Shown: piece by piece, positions 24,101 to 36,064 of the stretch
How positions within the stretch are numbered: the stretch's first letter is position 1
How the letters are laid out: each line of letters opens with the position of its first letter
Origin: Marchantia polymorpha subsp. ruderalis
Lineage: Eukaryota; Streptophyta; Marchantiopsida; Marchantiales; Marchantiaceae
Direction of reading: 5' to 3'
Length of the DNA stretch: 64,000 nucleotides
Assembly: GCA_037833965.1 (NCBI GenBank)
Contig: AP031352.1
Location: forward strand, 15,852,501-15,916,500
The notes under the pieces: model-generated
The model's input: only the letters and a program-made list of their open reading frames with translations
Database searches by the model: none
What the model was told of the DNA's origin: nothing
Position numbers and translations under genes: made by a program

Positions 24101-26804
24101 CTCAGCACAAGTCCACCCTTGGAGCTTTCTCAGGAAGTGATCTGTACCCGCAATTCTCTGCAAATGTAGGTTCTTGCGAGACAGGAGAACGAGGTCAACC
24201 GACCAGCAGTTGCGTTTTGATCGGATTGGTTGTCAGGTCCAAACAGTCTGATGTTACCAAGATCTTGGCATCATTTGAAATAAATTCAATGAACTGTTCG
24301 ATAGCATGACATGAACCGATCCGATTGTAATGAATCAAGCGACGACATTCTACGCAAGTACCTTCGTAGGCTGTTAGAATATTCTTCGATATGATGTCGA
24401 CATTTTGATCGAAGAGAACATTTCGAAAGCTAAAAGATTTGTTGACATTTTCCACATCTTGTGCCCTCCTCTCAATATTTTTGGTAGAGACTAAGATGAG
24501 GAATTGAACTTCAAGATTAAAAGAAGGTGTTGTTTTCGGCCAGAATTTCGTACGGGACCATTGTTTCGCCGGCGAGGACGTTCCTACTTTGCATAGAGCA
24601 GACTTCGCAATAAATTCAGATCTGTAGCATGATGCTCGCCAACATAAACAACATCTAGATCCAGATCGCTCAGACTAAGCTACGCCAAACTCAGAGTGTT
24701 ACGGCCGAAGGCCGATGGTGACTCTGGAGAACGCCTGATCTCGAGCATCCAGATTCCAGTCAGATAATTGTGAGTGAGGGAGAGAGGGAGGTAGACCTGA
24801 AAATTCTAACAGAGCTCCAGTTCACTCAGTTCCACGTACCGCAGTGACGGCCTTCCTGCTCGTCCGAACCCTTAGCTCACGAAATGCCGGTCTCATAAGC
24901 TCAGTCCGCCTTCGCTGCCAGGTAGCGCTGCGCTTTCCTTGCAGACAGCAACATGAACGAGAAACCCGAGGCAAGTGCGTTCGTACTTCCGAGAAATCCA
25001 CTTTCAGACATTACAGCCATGTTCTCGCTCTCCGCCAATCCCAATTTTGCCAATCTCCAAGAATTTAAGACACTGTTATTTATGAAGCCATAGCCGCCAA
25101 ACATACAGCTCATCATCCGAACCTTGGCGCTCGATTCATCATCCCCTTCCTCGACTTCACTGATCCTGGCGCAGTCCCCGGTCAATCCTGGCGCTTGAAC
25201 CCTACATCCGACGGCGCCTCCGGGGACAACTCAGCCCCCCACGACGCACAGTGGTCTGGTGACCGGGCGCGCTCTCCTCTCGACACGTCGCATCTCCCTG
25301 ACTCTCGGGGGGATGTTGTATTTTCCTGCACTCGATCACCGCATGCTGATTGGCTCACAGCCAGATCAGATGGGCCCCACCTTCGCGATCGCAGAGGCCT
25401 GCTCGTCATTACTCCAAACATGGCCGCTCTGTTTGGAGCGTAGCCTCTGTTCCGGTTTCAAGCTCCCGATCCGAACCGCGCTCCGTACCGACTTCCAGGA
25501 AAGTCCACCCTGGTCCGGGAAGTTATCCTCCGACTGGGGAGCAAAACCAACTCCGGTATTTAATCCGCGAAAAGCATTTCGAGCGATGCAAATGGTTTTC
25601 TAGAATTGGGTACTGCCATTGACCAGTTTGTCCATCTGACGGGTCTGTCGTCACAGGCCCATCTGGCGAGCCGTCAGGCTGATTGCGCACAGTCCGCAGG
25701 CTAGATCGAGAAGCGTGGACATTTCCACCACCGTACGATAAGCTCAGACAGCAGGCAGTGGAGCTGGCGCGCGGAGCACCGTCCACTGAGGAATCCAGGG
25801 GGCCAGCCCTCATCCACGAGAGGAACGTGTTCGCACCTGCGACGGTCGATCAGCCATCGTACGACTCCGATTCTCCTCTCTCCACGGGGAAAACGAGGCC
25901 TATTCGTTGTGGCGACGTGTTCTCCGTCGCTCGACTTCTTTGAGACTCCGAGTCCGTCGTTTGTCATGGATCGTGGGATTTCTCCGACCCAGGACCCTAA
26001 CCTAAAGACCGAATTTCCCCACAGCGGTAAGGGATAGGTCCGGACCTTGGGACGGAGAGAATTGTGCAACGTACATTCCATCCGCGTACCGTAGCTGTAC
26101 AAGTCCAATATTGTCCCTTCCGTCACCGCTACTGAAATTCGTACCGGTGCCAGCGGATGAGAAGAAATTCCGGGCAGGTATCGAAGGAGAATATGAAATC
26201 TAATCCGCTGACCGGATCCGTTGTTCTCTGTTAGACGCACACAGTGACCTCCATCCTCCTGTTCGTCTTCGGTTCCTTTTGGCCCTGATATAAATTAAAT
26301 GGCTGCTGTTCTCAATTCCGAGTTATACCGAAAAGGCCCCAGCTTTCCCACGCTTGCCCCATAATGCATCACGGAGCGGTGGGTCGGTGACGGGTTACCG
26401 GGACCGGCGGGACCTGTAACCTGTGAAGGACGCACTTCAGCAGAGGTACTCGTCTGAGATAGTAATTCTTTGAAGAATTCCTGAATCCCATGCGCTACTC
26501 TCAGCGAGTGCTGGAAAGATTGTATGCCCGAAGGGAAGAAAAGAATATTGGGTGTATCCGAGAACCCGCTCAGGAGTGTTAGCACGGTCCCTGTCCCCCG
26601 GAGCCTCAAAGCAACCGGGTTCTGGCCGTCGTTGGAGATTAGCTTGGGCGAGTGGCTACGACGTCAGGAGTTCAGAACTGAGAACGGCCGCCGCAGACAG
26701 AATCGGAGCCCGCGGACGGAAAGCCTGCTCTTGCTTGCTGCGGTGCAATGTATGTGGTCCACTTTGCAACCGTCCGCAAACGAGAGTGAATTTCGTCGCC
26801 GGGA

Positions 26805-26840
26805 AGCCAGCCCATCGACGGACGGATCGATGGGCTGGCT
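26805..26840. repeat. 14-bp perfect GC-rich inverted repeat, 8-nt loop
   Basis: Positions 26805-26818 (AGCCAGCCCATCGA) are exactly complementary to 26827-26840, with loop CGGACGGA. It is the most stable predicted hairpin in the 17.5-30 kb region. It is not linked to any recognised gene. Confidence 0.85.
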
Positions 26841-26951
26841 GACCTCATGTTTGCTGCGGCTGAGGTGGCCGAGGCCCCGCTCCGTCGTCGTCTTGGTGCC
26901 TGCCATGCGAGCAGCGCCGTGAGTGGGACGACCGTTCTCGTTGCCCTTTCC

Positions 26952-26973
26952 TGCTCGCTCGCTCGCTCGCTCG
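26952..26973. repeat. (GCTC)n simple repeat
   Basis: Five tandem GCTC units in GC-rich intergenic DNA. Confidence 0.85.
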
Positions 26974-29900
26974 TCCGTCTGGATCCAGTCGATTTCAGAG
27001 TCACGAGGACGTAAGAAGCAAAGAAGGTACCGAGACGTACTTGGACGGGAGCGTGGCCAACTCCATGCGCTCCCCTCGAGGCTCCTCCGAGGCTGGTGGC
27101 CGAGGAGTGAGAAGTGGGATGTGCACCCGAGTGAGCACCGGACGTACGAGCTGCTCGAACGCTAATCGAAATCGTCCATTTTGCTGCACAAGCAGCGGCG
27201 GATGCTGCGGCTCCATCGCTCGCGCGATCGCTCGAAGAAAGACTCGTGTGCTGGTTGGGAGCTCCGTTATCGTTCCGCAGGATCAGACGACCCGAAGCTC
27301 GAGGCTGAGCTGAGCTCAGACACGTCCAGGTTCTAGATACGCGAGGCTGCCGCTGTGACCGGCTCTTATTACGAACGAGGGCAAGCGCAGCGGAGTCTTA
27401 CATGTCAACGAAGCTCGTCAACGAGCTCGTGCCCCCTTCATGCAGCAGCAGCACGCCAGCACGCAGGCAATCGACCGATCCCATCCAGAGCGCGATAAGA
27501 TTACCTCTACTTTAATCTGTCTCTGGATAGAATATCGCTCTCTCGATCTCTCCCTAGATCCGACGCAAGCCTACAGACTGTAAAACTGCCTCTGGGCCTG
27601 ACGTCAACGCGGCTGGCTCGCATGTCGCACTTTTGCCCTCTCCGTTTCGTTGCGCCGAGGAGGAGCCCACGACCACCCGGACGATCGACAGGCAGCAGCA
27701 CACGAGACCACGTAGTCGTGATTGAGCTCCAGGACGTGGGTCGCTCAATTCAACGCTTGTGCTCCCGGATGACGACCGCAGTCAAAACAGGACCCCGCTA
27801 TCGCCTGAAGCCGAACCGAACCCAAGGCCTCAATCCTGCCGGCCATCATCTCTCCACTTCTAGAGGACTGAGATTACGACCGAGCGACCTCACATGTACG
27901 AATTGGACAGACAGACTCACACACACACCCAGAGTCCCTCCGATGCCGACGGTGGAACTGTCGAACCATGTCATTTGCTCACGAGAATCAGAATCATGGC
28001 GGTATAGGATTTCGCTGTACTGCTGTGCGGGCAGTGAAGTTCTCATGGCTCTACGGCCGTCGTGGAATGGCAACGACCCAGGGCCATACACACTCGAGAC
28101 CTGTCCGGACTTCCTTGACAAGTTTGTGGTAATGTCCTCAGTACTGCATGGGATCGATCCGGCGTCCCGTATTAGTGCGTTGGATTTTAGTGCACAGCTC
28201 TCGACGCTCGACTCGCAGCGCTCTTTACGAGTCATGTGTGCCCTCGGAGGCATTTGCCGGGCCGACGCTGTTCAGTTTCCGGAGACGCCATAGTTAAGCT
28301 CCCTTCTGCTCCGGTGCGTCGTGTGCCCGTGAGTTCCAGTCTGGAGGAATTCGAGAATCTCGAGATCTCGATCCGCTTTTCCTTCTTCGGATCCGAGGAT
28401 CGACGACCGCCGTCGTCATATGCAGCGTCGGACAAGTTCAGATGCTCAGCGAAGCGGTCCCCATCTGCTTCGCCTTGTCGATGAGGCTTGAGGACAAATT
28501 CTCTAGGAAACCGTATCATTATGAATTGGGTATCTGAGAGGAGTTTTGAGGACGTGAATCCATCGCTCCTTCAGTCAATGCTGTTGCAAGGCACATCTCC
28601 ACGGTGAATTTGGGATCGAGCATCTTTCGACCTAATCTCTTGGAAGTTGGCTCCTTAAAAGCCCCCTATAAAGCACGACGGCACTGCCTCGCCTTCATGC
28701 CTTCCGTACCGAGTCTTCCATCCTTCCTTTCCAGAAAGCTTTCTGCTGCGACGAGCTGATACAAAATCGGTGTCTGCACCATGTGTATTCTTGACTATGC
28801 CAGCCCCATGCAACATTCAGCTTCGATTCATCTGAGCGAAATCTCGTTATGTTTATTTAAGTCTACGGTCCGAAGGAGGTTCCATTGACTCGTCGAACTC
28901 AAAGTTATTTACCTTGCAGAGTTCAGTCTCCAAAGACGAAGGAAACTGCACATGTGATCGGGTTTGGCCACATTCTCCTGCTTTCTGTGTCGGTCCCACG
29001 GAGTTGACGAGCGGAGGGTGTGGCTCTTTCCGATTCTTTCCGGCTTACTCCCAGTCAACTCTCCGTGGCTCCTGGTCCACTTCTGGCGGTGATGCCATTT
29101 CTATTGTTTGAGGGGGACACATTTTCCTCTCGTAGACCAAGAGATGGAATAGTGAGCTCTGGAGTCTTACTCCGGAATCCATATCAGTACGCGGAAAACG
29201 AGGCGATCATGCTCGTCGTCAAAACTGCTTCGACAGTTGCACGATCGACAACACGCACAGGATGGGTCTTTTAGATTGAAAACGTGACTGAGACCACACT
29301 ATCGCGCTGCTGTAAGAGCTCGGTCACGTTGTCACTACGATACAGCGACGCTCTGAAAATCCGACAGTGAATGGTGAACACCAATTGTCTGAAATTTTGT
29401 CACTTTTTTTCGAAGAAAGTACTTGATCTCAATGATTGAGCCACAAACTCACAGATGCCGCTGGCTATTGAGCTTTTTCCTTTCATGAAAATGTCGAAAA
29501 GTGTTCGTGTCTTACTTAGTGGAGCGAGTACGGTCCAGCGGTGATGGTACTCACATCATCCATCCACACAGAAGAAAAGCGAGAAAAAGGCCCACCCTCA
29601 ATACTTTTCTATGCAAGGTTCCTTAGACTCGCTACAGAGATCCAGATCGCAAGACTCGCATTTCTGGGTGCCGACGTGCGGACTGATTGTATAACCTTCT
29701 TTGGGCTCGAGTTGTCGCCGTGGAATGGACGAAGGAAGAGAAGAAGAGAAGAAGGTCCGGTGACACCTCGAGGACGAGGGTGACGAGGCGGGGTGACTGG
29801 AGATCAGCGGCCAGCAGTGCCTGCTCAGTGGACGGGAGCTCCGGCGACCACTGGATAGATGGAAGCCAAACTGTTCGGTAAGCCAGAATTGACTGCAGGT

Positions 29901-30513
29901 CAAAGCTGTTCTTCGCTTGGTTTGACGCCCAGTAGCCAGGTCATAGCTGGGCCCAGCAAATTGTCGCCAATAGCTCTGCTACTGCTGGCCGTCCGTACTC
30001 TCAGCACCTCTCGGGATTACTGATGTATGTACGACTCCGGGGAAATACGAAAACTGTATGTTCATGCAATAGCTGACGTGGGAGTGACTCATGTATCCAC
30101 GTACCGAGTGTCGATGTGACCAAGGCCAGAAACGAACGTGCTTGTTGCCGCGGAAATTTTCGATACTGTGATGATGTGGCATCAAAAGCTTGCAGATGTT
30201 TCCAAATCTTCATGCCCTTTCAACCACTGCTTATGGGCATGGTTCCAAGGTCCCCTTTATTTTCAGTCCACGATAACTTAAAAAAGAGATTACGTTGAAA
30301 AGGAAACATTGAAAATAATAGATAAGTAAATAACATGCTCAAAAACCGTGGATTTTAAATGGATTGCTGGCTGTCCGTCCTCTCAGCATATTTATTCCAA
30401 AATAATACCTTTCTATATACCATAATATTTATTCCATAATAATCCATACATTTCAGATAGGGATGATTATCATGGTCTCACATACGAGGTTTCATTGTTT
30501 GACTATGATCAAA

Positions 30514-30849
30514 CATAGTTATTTTAGGCGACCTTATACATAGTCACCTAAATTACCTGCAACATTTAGAGTGTGATTGGTTCAGAATTGAAAAGGGGGA
30601 AATGTTAATGATTGTTAATCAGTTTGAAATCACCCAAGTGTCATAACTAACCGATTTCATAATCTAGAGTTTGTAGATTAATTCTTCTCTCGCCCGCAAC
30701 TGGACTGCAACCGACGAGTGATGGTGATTCTCTCTCTATCCCCTCATTTGTTTTCAAATGTATTCAATTCAACTTTTAATACAAAAGTGACTAAATTAAT
30801 TACTATATGAATATGAAGCTAATTTAGGTGAAAGATTAATATAACCATG
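30514..30849. mobile_element. MITE-like non-autonomous DNA transposon, copy A
   Basis: A 336-bp block matches a 423-bp block at 50834-51256. Both share an interior with GTGATTGG, CAGAATTGAAA, AATTA then TTCTCTCGCCC, and ACGAGTGATGGTG. The ends are imperfect inverted repeats. The left end reads AGTTATTTTAGGCGACC and then CACCTAAATTA further in. The reverse complement of the right end has GGTTAT and then CACCTAAATTAGC. There is no coding capacity. Two copies with shared ends show a transposon family. The superfamily is not clear and no clean target-site duplication is visible. This copy is AT-shifted, as expected for an older insertion. Confidence 0.75.
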
Positions 30850-31714
30850 ACTGCCTATGATTCAATATTTAATGTATTATCATCTTTATTTCATTTATTA
30901 TAAATATTTTATTTCAATCATTTAGAATGATAATAACTTCTTAAATTTAACAAAAAATAAAAGAAATATTTATAATTTTTTTAAAAAGTTGTGCTTAACC
31001 TTTCGCTCATATAATGTGTTTTACAATATTTATAATTTCAGGATTGAAACAATTTTGCATTGCAAGGGCTAAATGCTTGAACCGGCCCGCACCCTCTCGC
31101 TGCTTGGAACACCTGCGCGCTAGCTCTCCTCTCTTTCATTGCGCTAGTCCGACCGCATCGCACCATGTTTGTTCCTGTTTAACGCGACTCGATCAATTTT
31201 TTGTCAAAGAAATCTGATCAAGGATTTACATCATCCACTGTCCATTCACATGCACATTCCAAAACAAAAAATCGTACAGATTGATGGCTTTCGGATGGAT
31301 ATGCAGTTTCGGCACATTAGGAAGAAGATCTAGCGGACTGTACAAAATGGATCATCTGAGTCTCTGTCGTCCACACAACCTACGCAACAAAGCTTTTTGA
31401 AGATGCATCTGCATCCGTGCAGGTCAGCAACAATCAAATTGTAGCATGAATCTAGAGTCCCCACCTCCGACGAAGAAAATGCACTTCTGCATGAAGAAAA
31501 AAAAGTGAACTCATGTACAAAAATTAGACTTCACAAGTCGAGATCTAGCACGCTGTCGATTAGTCTGTTCTTTTCATCGAAGATATAAATTTTGTCAAAG
31601 AATTTCTATCCACGCTCACAAACTTGACTCGCCTCGGAGTATCGTTTCAAAACAACTTCTTAGATCAACAACTCATAATCACGTCAAGTTCAAGATGCTA
31701 GAGACATCAAGAAT
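30850..31714. other. Unannotated spacer between MITE copy A and the LINE
   Basis: AT-rich, with a small GC-rich patch at about 31080-31190. I see no gene. The part nearest 31,700 may still belong to the 3' flank of the LINE. Confidence 0.4.
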
Positions 31715-31985
31715 ATGTCGTCATCATCGTCGTTCCGTGACTTCATTTCGCAGCTGTGAGCTAAGAAGCACGCACAACCGTAGCAAAAAATCCTGAACCT
31801 CGGCTTTGATACTACTTTCTAGACAAAAAATACGACTGTTGACAGTGAAACATAAACACATATGAATAAAAAGTAAATGGTAAAATGGTAATAGATCAAG
31901 CTCGGGAACCCAAAGGATCAAAAGGCTGAAAAACACAATACAAGCGACAGCCACAAACATGGAAAAAGACCATAAAGACCAATCC

Positions 31986-34900
31986 CTAGCTAGTGCCAAG
32001 AGCACTAGAACGATAACTAATAATGTCCCTAATATAACAACCTAAATCAAAAGGAACCAACTGTAACAAAGAATAAAAATTCTCTACATCTATATTATGA
32101 GTCACTCTAATCTCTGTATATGTAATACAATAAGAAAATACATGCTCTTCATCCTCAACTTCTCTTTCATCACAAAGCCTACAAATACGTTCACTCCTAT
32201 CAATATTAAGCCAACGTCCTTCCTCAATTCCAAGCTTATGAGATCCAGTTCTATGCCTAGCAATAATATGACGTAAGGACGTAAAGATTCCTGCAAGTAG
32301 GTAATACTGTTCACAATAAACAAGCATAGTATTCACATGAAGTTGATAAAACTGCATCTTGGTGCCGCGCTTGCTCCAAATAATGTTCAGAAACTCCTCC
32401 TTTAGACGTTCACGTAGTGCTATAGGTTGTAGGTCCCAATCGCGTTCCGTCACATTCCACCTCAAAGACCAAGTTATTACATCCGTTACACCATCCTTTG
32501 GCATGTGTGGCACTCAAAGCATGAGGAGGAAGGCGAGAAGCATCAAGAGATCTTACCCTTGTGATGTAAGTGATGTTCAAGTATAGAGCTTCACCCTCTA
32601 GAGGTAAACAACCTGTTTCCGCAAGAAGAATAGCATATGAGGTTTGGTTTCTCACACCTAATTCTTCTTGTAGAAATATCATCTGCACCCTCTCCACACG
32701 CTCCCAACCTGTCTTCTTACAACCAGGACCCCACACTTGGGTTCCATACAATACTACCGGCAACATTAAGCTTCTGAATAAAAATTTTCTAAGACTCCAA
32801 GACACAAGATGAGCCCTTCTACACCGATTTAGCAATGAATATAGAGCTTTTTAACCACCTTCTACTCTCTTTTGCACACAAAGTGCCCAACTATAATCAT
32901 TAGAAAAATCAATGCCTAGATATTTATAACTCTTCACCTCTTCTAATTGTAAATCCTGATAATAGAAGGAAAACTTGGATATAGTGCCCACTATCATGAC
33001 TTTGGACTTCTCTATATTTAACTCCATCTGATTCTGGGTACAAAAGCTAGACAAAGTGTATAGGTGTTTTTGTAAACTAATTGCATCACGTGCTAGTAAT
33101 ATAATATCATCTGCATACAAGAGAGCTTTGATAACAAAGTTTCCAAGCTTGACACCTTCACTATCACATGCCTCCAACCACTCTTCGATATCATCTATAA
33201 AAACTCCAAATAGAGTAGGAGAGAAATGACAACCTTGAATCACTCCAATGCTACTCAAAACCTCTTCAGTTTGAGAGGTGTTGATCTTGGCTCGAACATA
33301 TTGGTAAAGCGTGGCCACAGTTGCTAGAAGATCTGATGATTCTCCAATGACTTGCAACCTTTCCCATAATAGCTCACAAGGTACGGTGTCAAAAGCTTTC
33401 TTAAAATCAATGAAGGCGCAAAACAAAGCTTTGCCGTTGCCCTTCGACTTCTCCCATAAAACACGCAAAGCCAAGATATGGTCAATTGTGTTGTATGTGG
33501 AGCAAAAGCCTACTTGAAACCGCGCTCTCTTTCGATGAGATTCAGTTCATGTGCTCAACTTTGACTCCACCAATTTTCCAAACAACTTGGCAAAAACACT
33601 ACTCACCATAATAGTGCGATAGTTTGTTACAAAGTCCTTCCTTCCTGACTTGTGAATAGGCACAATCTTCCGTAATGACCAAGCTGAAGGAAAACCATAC
33701 ATAGCTGCATTCTCTAACGCTTTGGTGAATCTTGGTCCAATAACATCTCCTCCTCACTTCAAAAGTTCAATAGAAAGATCATCCAAATCCTCCGATTTAC
33801 CATTTGCTAATTTTCTAACTTGAGTCATCACCTCTGATTCAGAAAATAAGCCTGATGTTCCTTCACAACAAGGCATTGATGCAGCGTTGGGAAAGAAGTA
33901 AAGCTTTTCAGCAAAGTCAATCAAACTCTTGGGATCAAGAGTAGGTTTCGAAGACCTTACATCTAACCGTCTCCAAAAGAATTTGAGATTCTCCATCAAC
34001 TCCTTTGTCAATGATTCCTACTTCGTACTCAAAAAAGCTCTTTTTTTTAGACTTCGCCAAGTCTTTGTAAAGCCTTGTCAAGATAAGACAACTTTGGAAA
34101 TCCAAAGACTTGTCAACTGATCTCATCCTCGCTTGCTTACAATCCAAGTCAAACCATCTATTGCAAGGAAGCCCTTTAGCTCTTCGATCCTTGTGCCGTA
34201 AAAAGAACTTAGAAGCAGTGTCTTTGAGCAACTCTATTAATTGCCCACTCGCTGTATGTGGATCAAGGCTCCATGAAGTGTGAGCCAAAAGGTTTTGAAA
34301 ATGTAACATGTACTGCTCTTTCTTACTAGGATCTAAACGAAACTTGGGAGAAGATAAAACAGAATGGCATGGAGAGAGAGGGATTGTTTTTGATAACAAG
34401 AGAGTAAATAAGAGAGGTGCATGATCTCACTCTGGCTGAGGTTCTAGAATATTAAATTTCAAAATAAGAGAGCTATGAGTGGCTGAGGATAGAAGATAAT
34501 CAATGGTGCTAACACCTGTAGGAGAAAAACACGTATTGGAAAGGGAGTTGGGAAAGAGAGAGATACCGTTGAAAACTTTCAAATTACATGTGGCTCCAAA
34601 CGTTAGAAAGTGTTCTGTCCAAGGATTTGTACAAATATCAGAAGAGTTTCTACATACTATCTTCGAGTTCTTCAAAGGAGGGAGAACTCAAGAGATCATC
34701 AACTTGGGTAAATTGTGCACAACCTATTCGAGCATTGAAATCTCCAACCAGAAAAACTTCACCTTTGCTCTGATAATTGAAAACATCTCATATAAGAACA
34801 ACTCGATGGAATGGTTGACTCCGATTGCAAGTGCGTGTGGAGTAGATATGCATGGACAATGGTGCAAAGTAACAAACAGCCAAATAATTATAAGATACTC

Positions 34901-35192
34901 CAACCAATTCAAGACGAAGCCAATGATATTGACCTCCAATATCCTGACCTTCTAAATGTATCAGAGGTAGAAATTGAGATCTGATGAAAGTAACAATACC
35001 ACCATAGCCTCTTCCAGCTCGTTGACTTCTCTGATTTCAAGTGGATCCCACCAAAGTAAACCCTGGTATCTCTTCAATAGTGTTGCTCTCATGTTCCCAC
35101 GTCTCCACAATGTTGATGATGTCCGCCATCTTCCAAATCGGATTAGCACTCACATACTTCGTTATAGAAATACCTCTAATATTCCACATTAA
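31986..35192 (-). pseudogene. LINE ORF2, endonuclease-reverse transcriptase, broken
   Basis: Reads in order on the minus strand. The AP-type endonuclease starts near 35192 with LMWNIRGIS, and has VGDFNARIG near 34730 and STIDYLLSS near 34500. A linker with NRWFDLDCK follows near 34140. The reverse transcriptase fingers have KIVPIHKSGRKDF (about 33670) and the palm has FIDFKKAFDTVPCELLWERL (33400). The catalytic box LLYADDIILL lies at about 33100. The C-terminal motif CRLCDEREVEDEEHVFSYC lies near 32180. The long open pieces (33474-32851, 32835-32410, 32513-31986) are in different frames, and several stops and frameshifts separate the endonuclease pieces, so the ORF has roughly half a dozen breaks and is not functional. 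The catalytic YADD aspartates are still encoded. Confidence 0.88.
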
Positions 35193-35213
35193 CACCCTCA
35201 AGCTCTTGGATTG

Positions 35214-36053
35214 CTATGTGGATGATTGTCTCTTCCGTTGAGTGACAATTGCTTGTCCATCACGGAGATAAGCAAAAAATCCAGCATCTTGAGCTTCTTT
35301 GACTTTTTCAAGCTCCTTTCTCCTTGCCTCTACTTGTAGAGATGTGAGATCGGAATCTAACCAAATCCTACGTCCTTTGAGTATAGCTTTGTTGGCTAAA
35401 GCTGTATCACGTTGAGTTTGGTCATTGAACTTAACTATGATGGCTCGAGCTTGAGTTCCTATGGTTCCAATGAGAAAAGCTTGAGCCACATCCGCATTAG
35501 GAACATCAAGTGTTTCAGCCAAAAATTTGGTGACAACACTCTTCACCTCTTCCTTCTCAGATTTAGGTAGACCACAAATTTTCACATTCTTTGTACGAGC
35601 AAATTGATTAGTCTTTTCAATCTCTTGCTCTTGACAGAAAGAGATATGAGCAGACTTGATGGCTTCTGCATAAGATTTCATCTTCATCTCTAGACTTTCA
35701 ACCACTTCATGCAATCTAGGAGTAGCAACAGTGGAAGCTTGAGAACCAACTTTCTCCTGAATATCCTCTACGTGTTTTGAAATATCAACCATAATCTTCT
35801 CGAAACTCTTCTGGGAGAGCTTCAACTCTCTAATTTCATATTGAGCTGCAATTAAAGTAGAGCTCTGTACCTTGAATTCTGCACGTAGTACTTTCAACTC
35901 TTTCAAAACTGTTTGCAGAAGATTGAGTATCAAATTGTCTTGACACGCCAACATGTGAATGCCTCTCAAAAACTTGAGACTGAAATATGTTTCAGTCTCA
36001 AGTTTTTGATATAAGACACACAAGACAAGTACACACAAGAGTACATGATTCAT
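35214..36053 (-). CDS. LINE ORF1 (coiled-coil RNA-binding protein)
   Basis: An uninterrupted 279-codon frame. Residues 1-20 are hydrophobic. About 45-150 are heptad-rich with many Leu, Glu and Lys, predicted coiled coil. From about 165 it has an RRM-like fold, reading KNVKICGLPKSEKEEVKS and later ARAIIVKFNDQTQRDTALA. It ends with a basic domain (about 225-279), as in L1 ORF1 proteins that trimerise and coat element RNA. Unlike ORF2 it is still fully open. The first 30 codons cross a perfect inverted repeat (35966-36009), so this N-terminus may not be original. The next in-frame ATG, at codon 34 (35954), is an alternative start. Confidence 0.75.
   Translation of the reverse strand: MNHVLLCVLVLCVLYQKLETETYFSLKFLRGIHMLACQDNLILNLLQTVLKELKVLRAEFKVQSSTLIAAQYEIRELKLSQKSFEKIMVDISKHVEDIQEKVGSQASTVATPRLHEVVESLEMKMKSYAEAIKSAHISFCQEQEIEKTNQFARTKNVKICGLPKSEKEEVKSVVTKFLAETLDVPNADVAQAFLIGTIGTQARAIIVKFNDQTQRDTALANKAILKGRRIWLDSDLTSLQVEARRKELEKVKEAQDAGFFAYLRDGQAIVTQRKRQSST
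35966..36009. repeat. 20-bp perfect inverted repeat, 4-nt spacer
   Basis: Positions 35966-35985 are exactly complementary to 35990-36009, separated by TATG. The arm begins TCAAAAACTTGAGAC. It lies at the 5' end of LINE ORF1 and looks like a snap-back duplication made during synthesis or repair. Perfect identity suggests it formed later than most decay of the element. Confidence 0.85.
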
Positions 36054-36064
36054 CCTTCTTGGCT

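Larger units (their letters stand above)
17481..30300. other. Long GC-rich intergenic region, no supported gene
   Basis: Nearly 13 kb at about 50-55% GC. Open frames of up to 223 codons occur (for example 27622-28293 + and 25701-26240 -). They overlap frames on the opposite strand, lack recognisable domains, and show no exon chains with matching phases. I therefore read them as chance frames in GC-rich DNA. The region holds tetranucleotide repeats and two clear hairpins, listed separately, plus a telo-box-like AAACCCTAAAC at about 19796. Unrecognised non-coding transcripts could be present. Confidence 0.5.
31715..36060 (-). mobile_element. Decayed LINE (non-LTR retrotransposon)
   Basis: An almost full-length LINE on the minus strand, with ORF1 (36053-35214), then ORF2 (about 35192-31986), then a short 3' region. 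ORF2 carries endonuclease, reverse transcriptase and a C-terminal Cys/His motif in the normal order. The 3' end on this strand runs into a short GATGAT/GACGAC-type tail near 31735-31715 rather than a clear poly(A), which could be the true end. The coiled-coil plus RNA-binding ORF1 suggests an L1-like clade, but the clade is not certain. It is inserted beside, or into, a Copia fossil whose sequence resumes immediately at about 36065. Confidence 0.88.

Noticed and set aside
25701-26240. 179-codon open frame (-)
   Set aside because: Unrecognised composition, no neighbouring exon with matching phase, and overlapping frames on the opposite strand.
27622-28293. 223-codon open frame in GC-rich DNA (+)
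   Set aside because: No domain, low-complexity Arg/Ser/Pro composition, overlaps a 135-codon frame on the other strand, and has no splice context. Long frames are expected by chance at this GC content.
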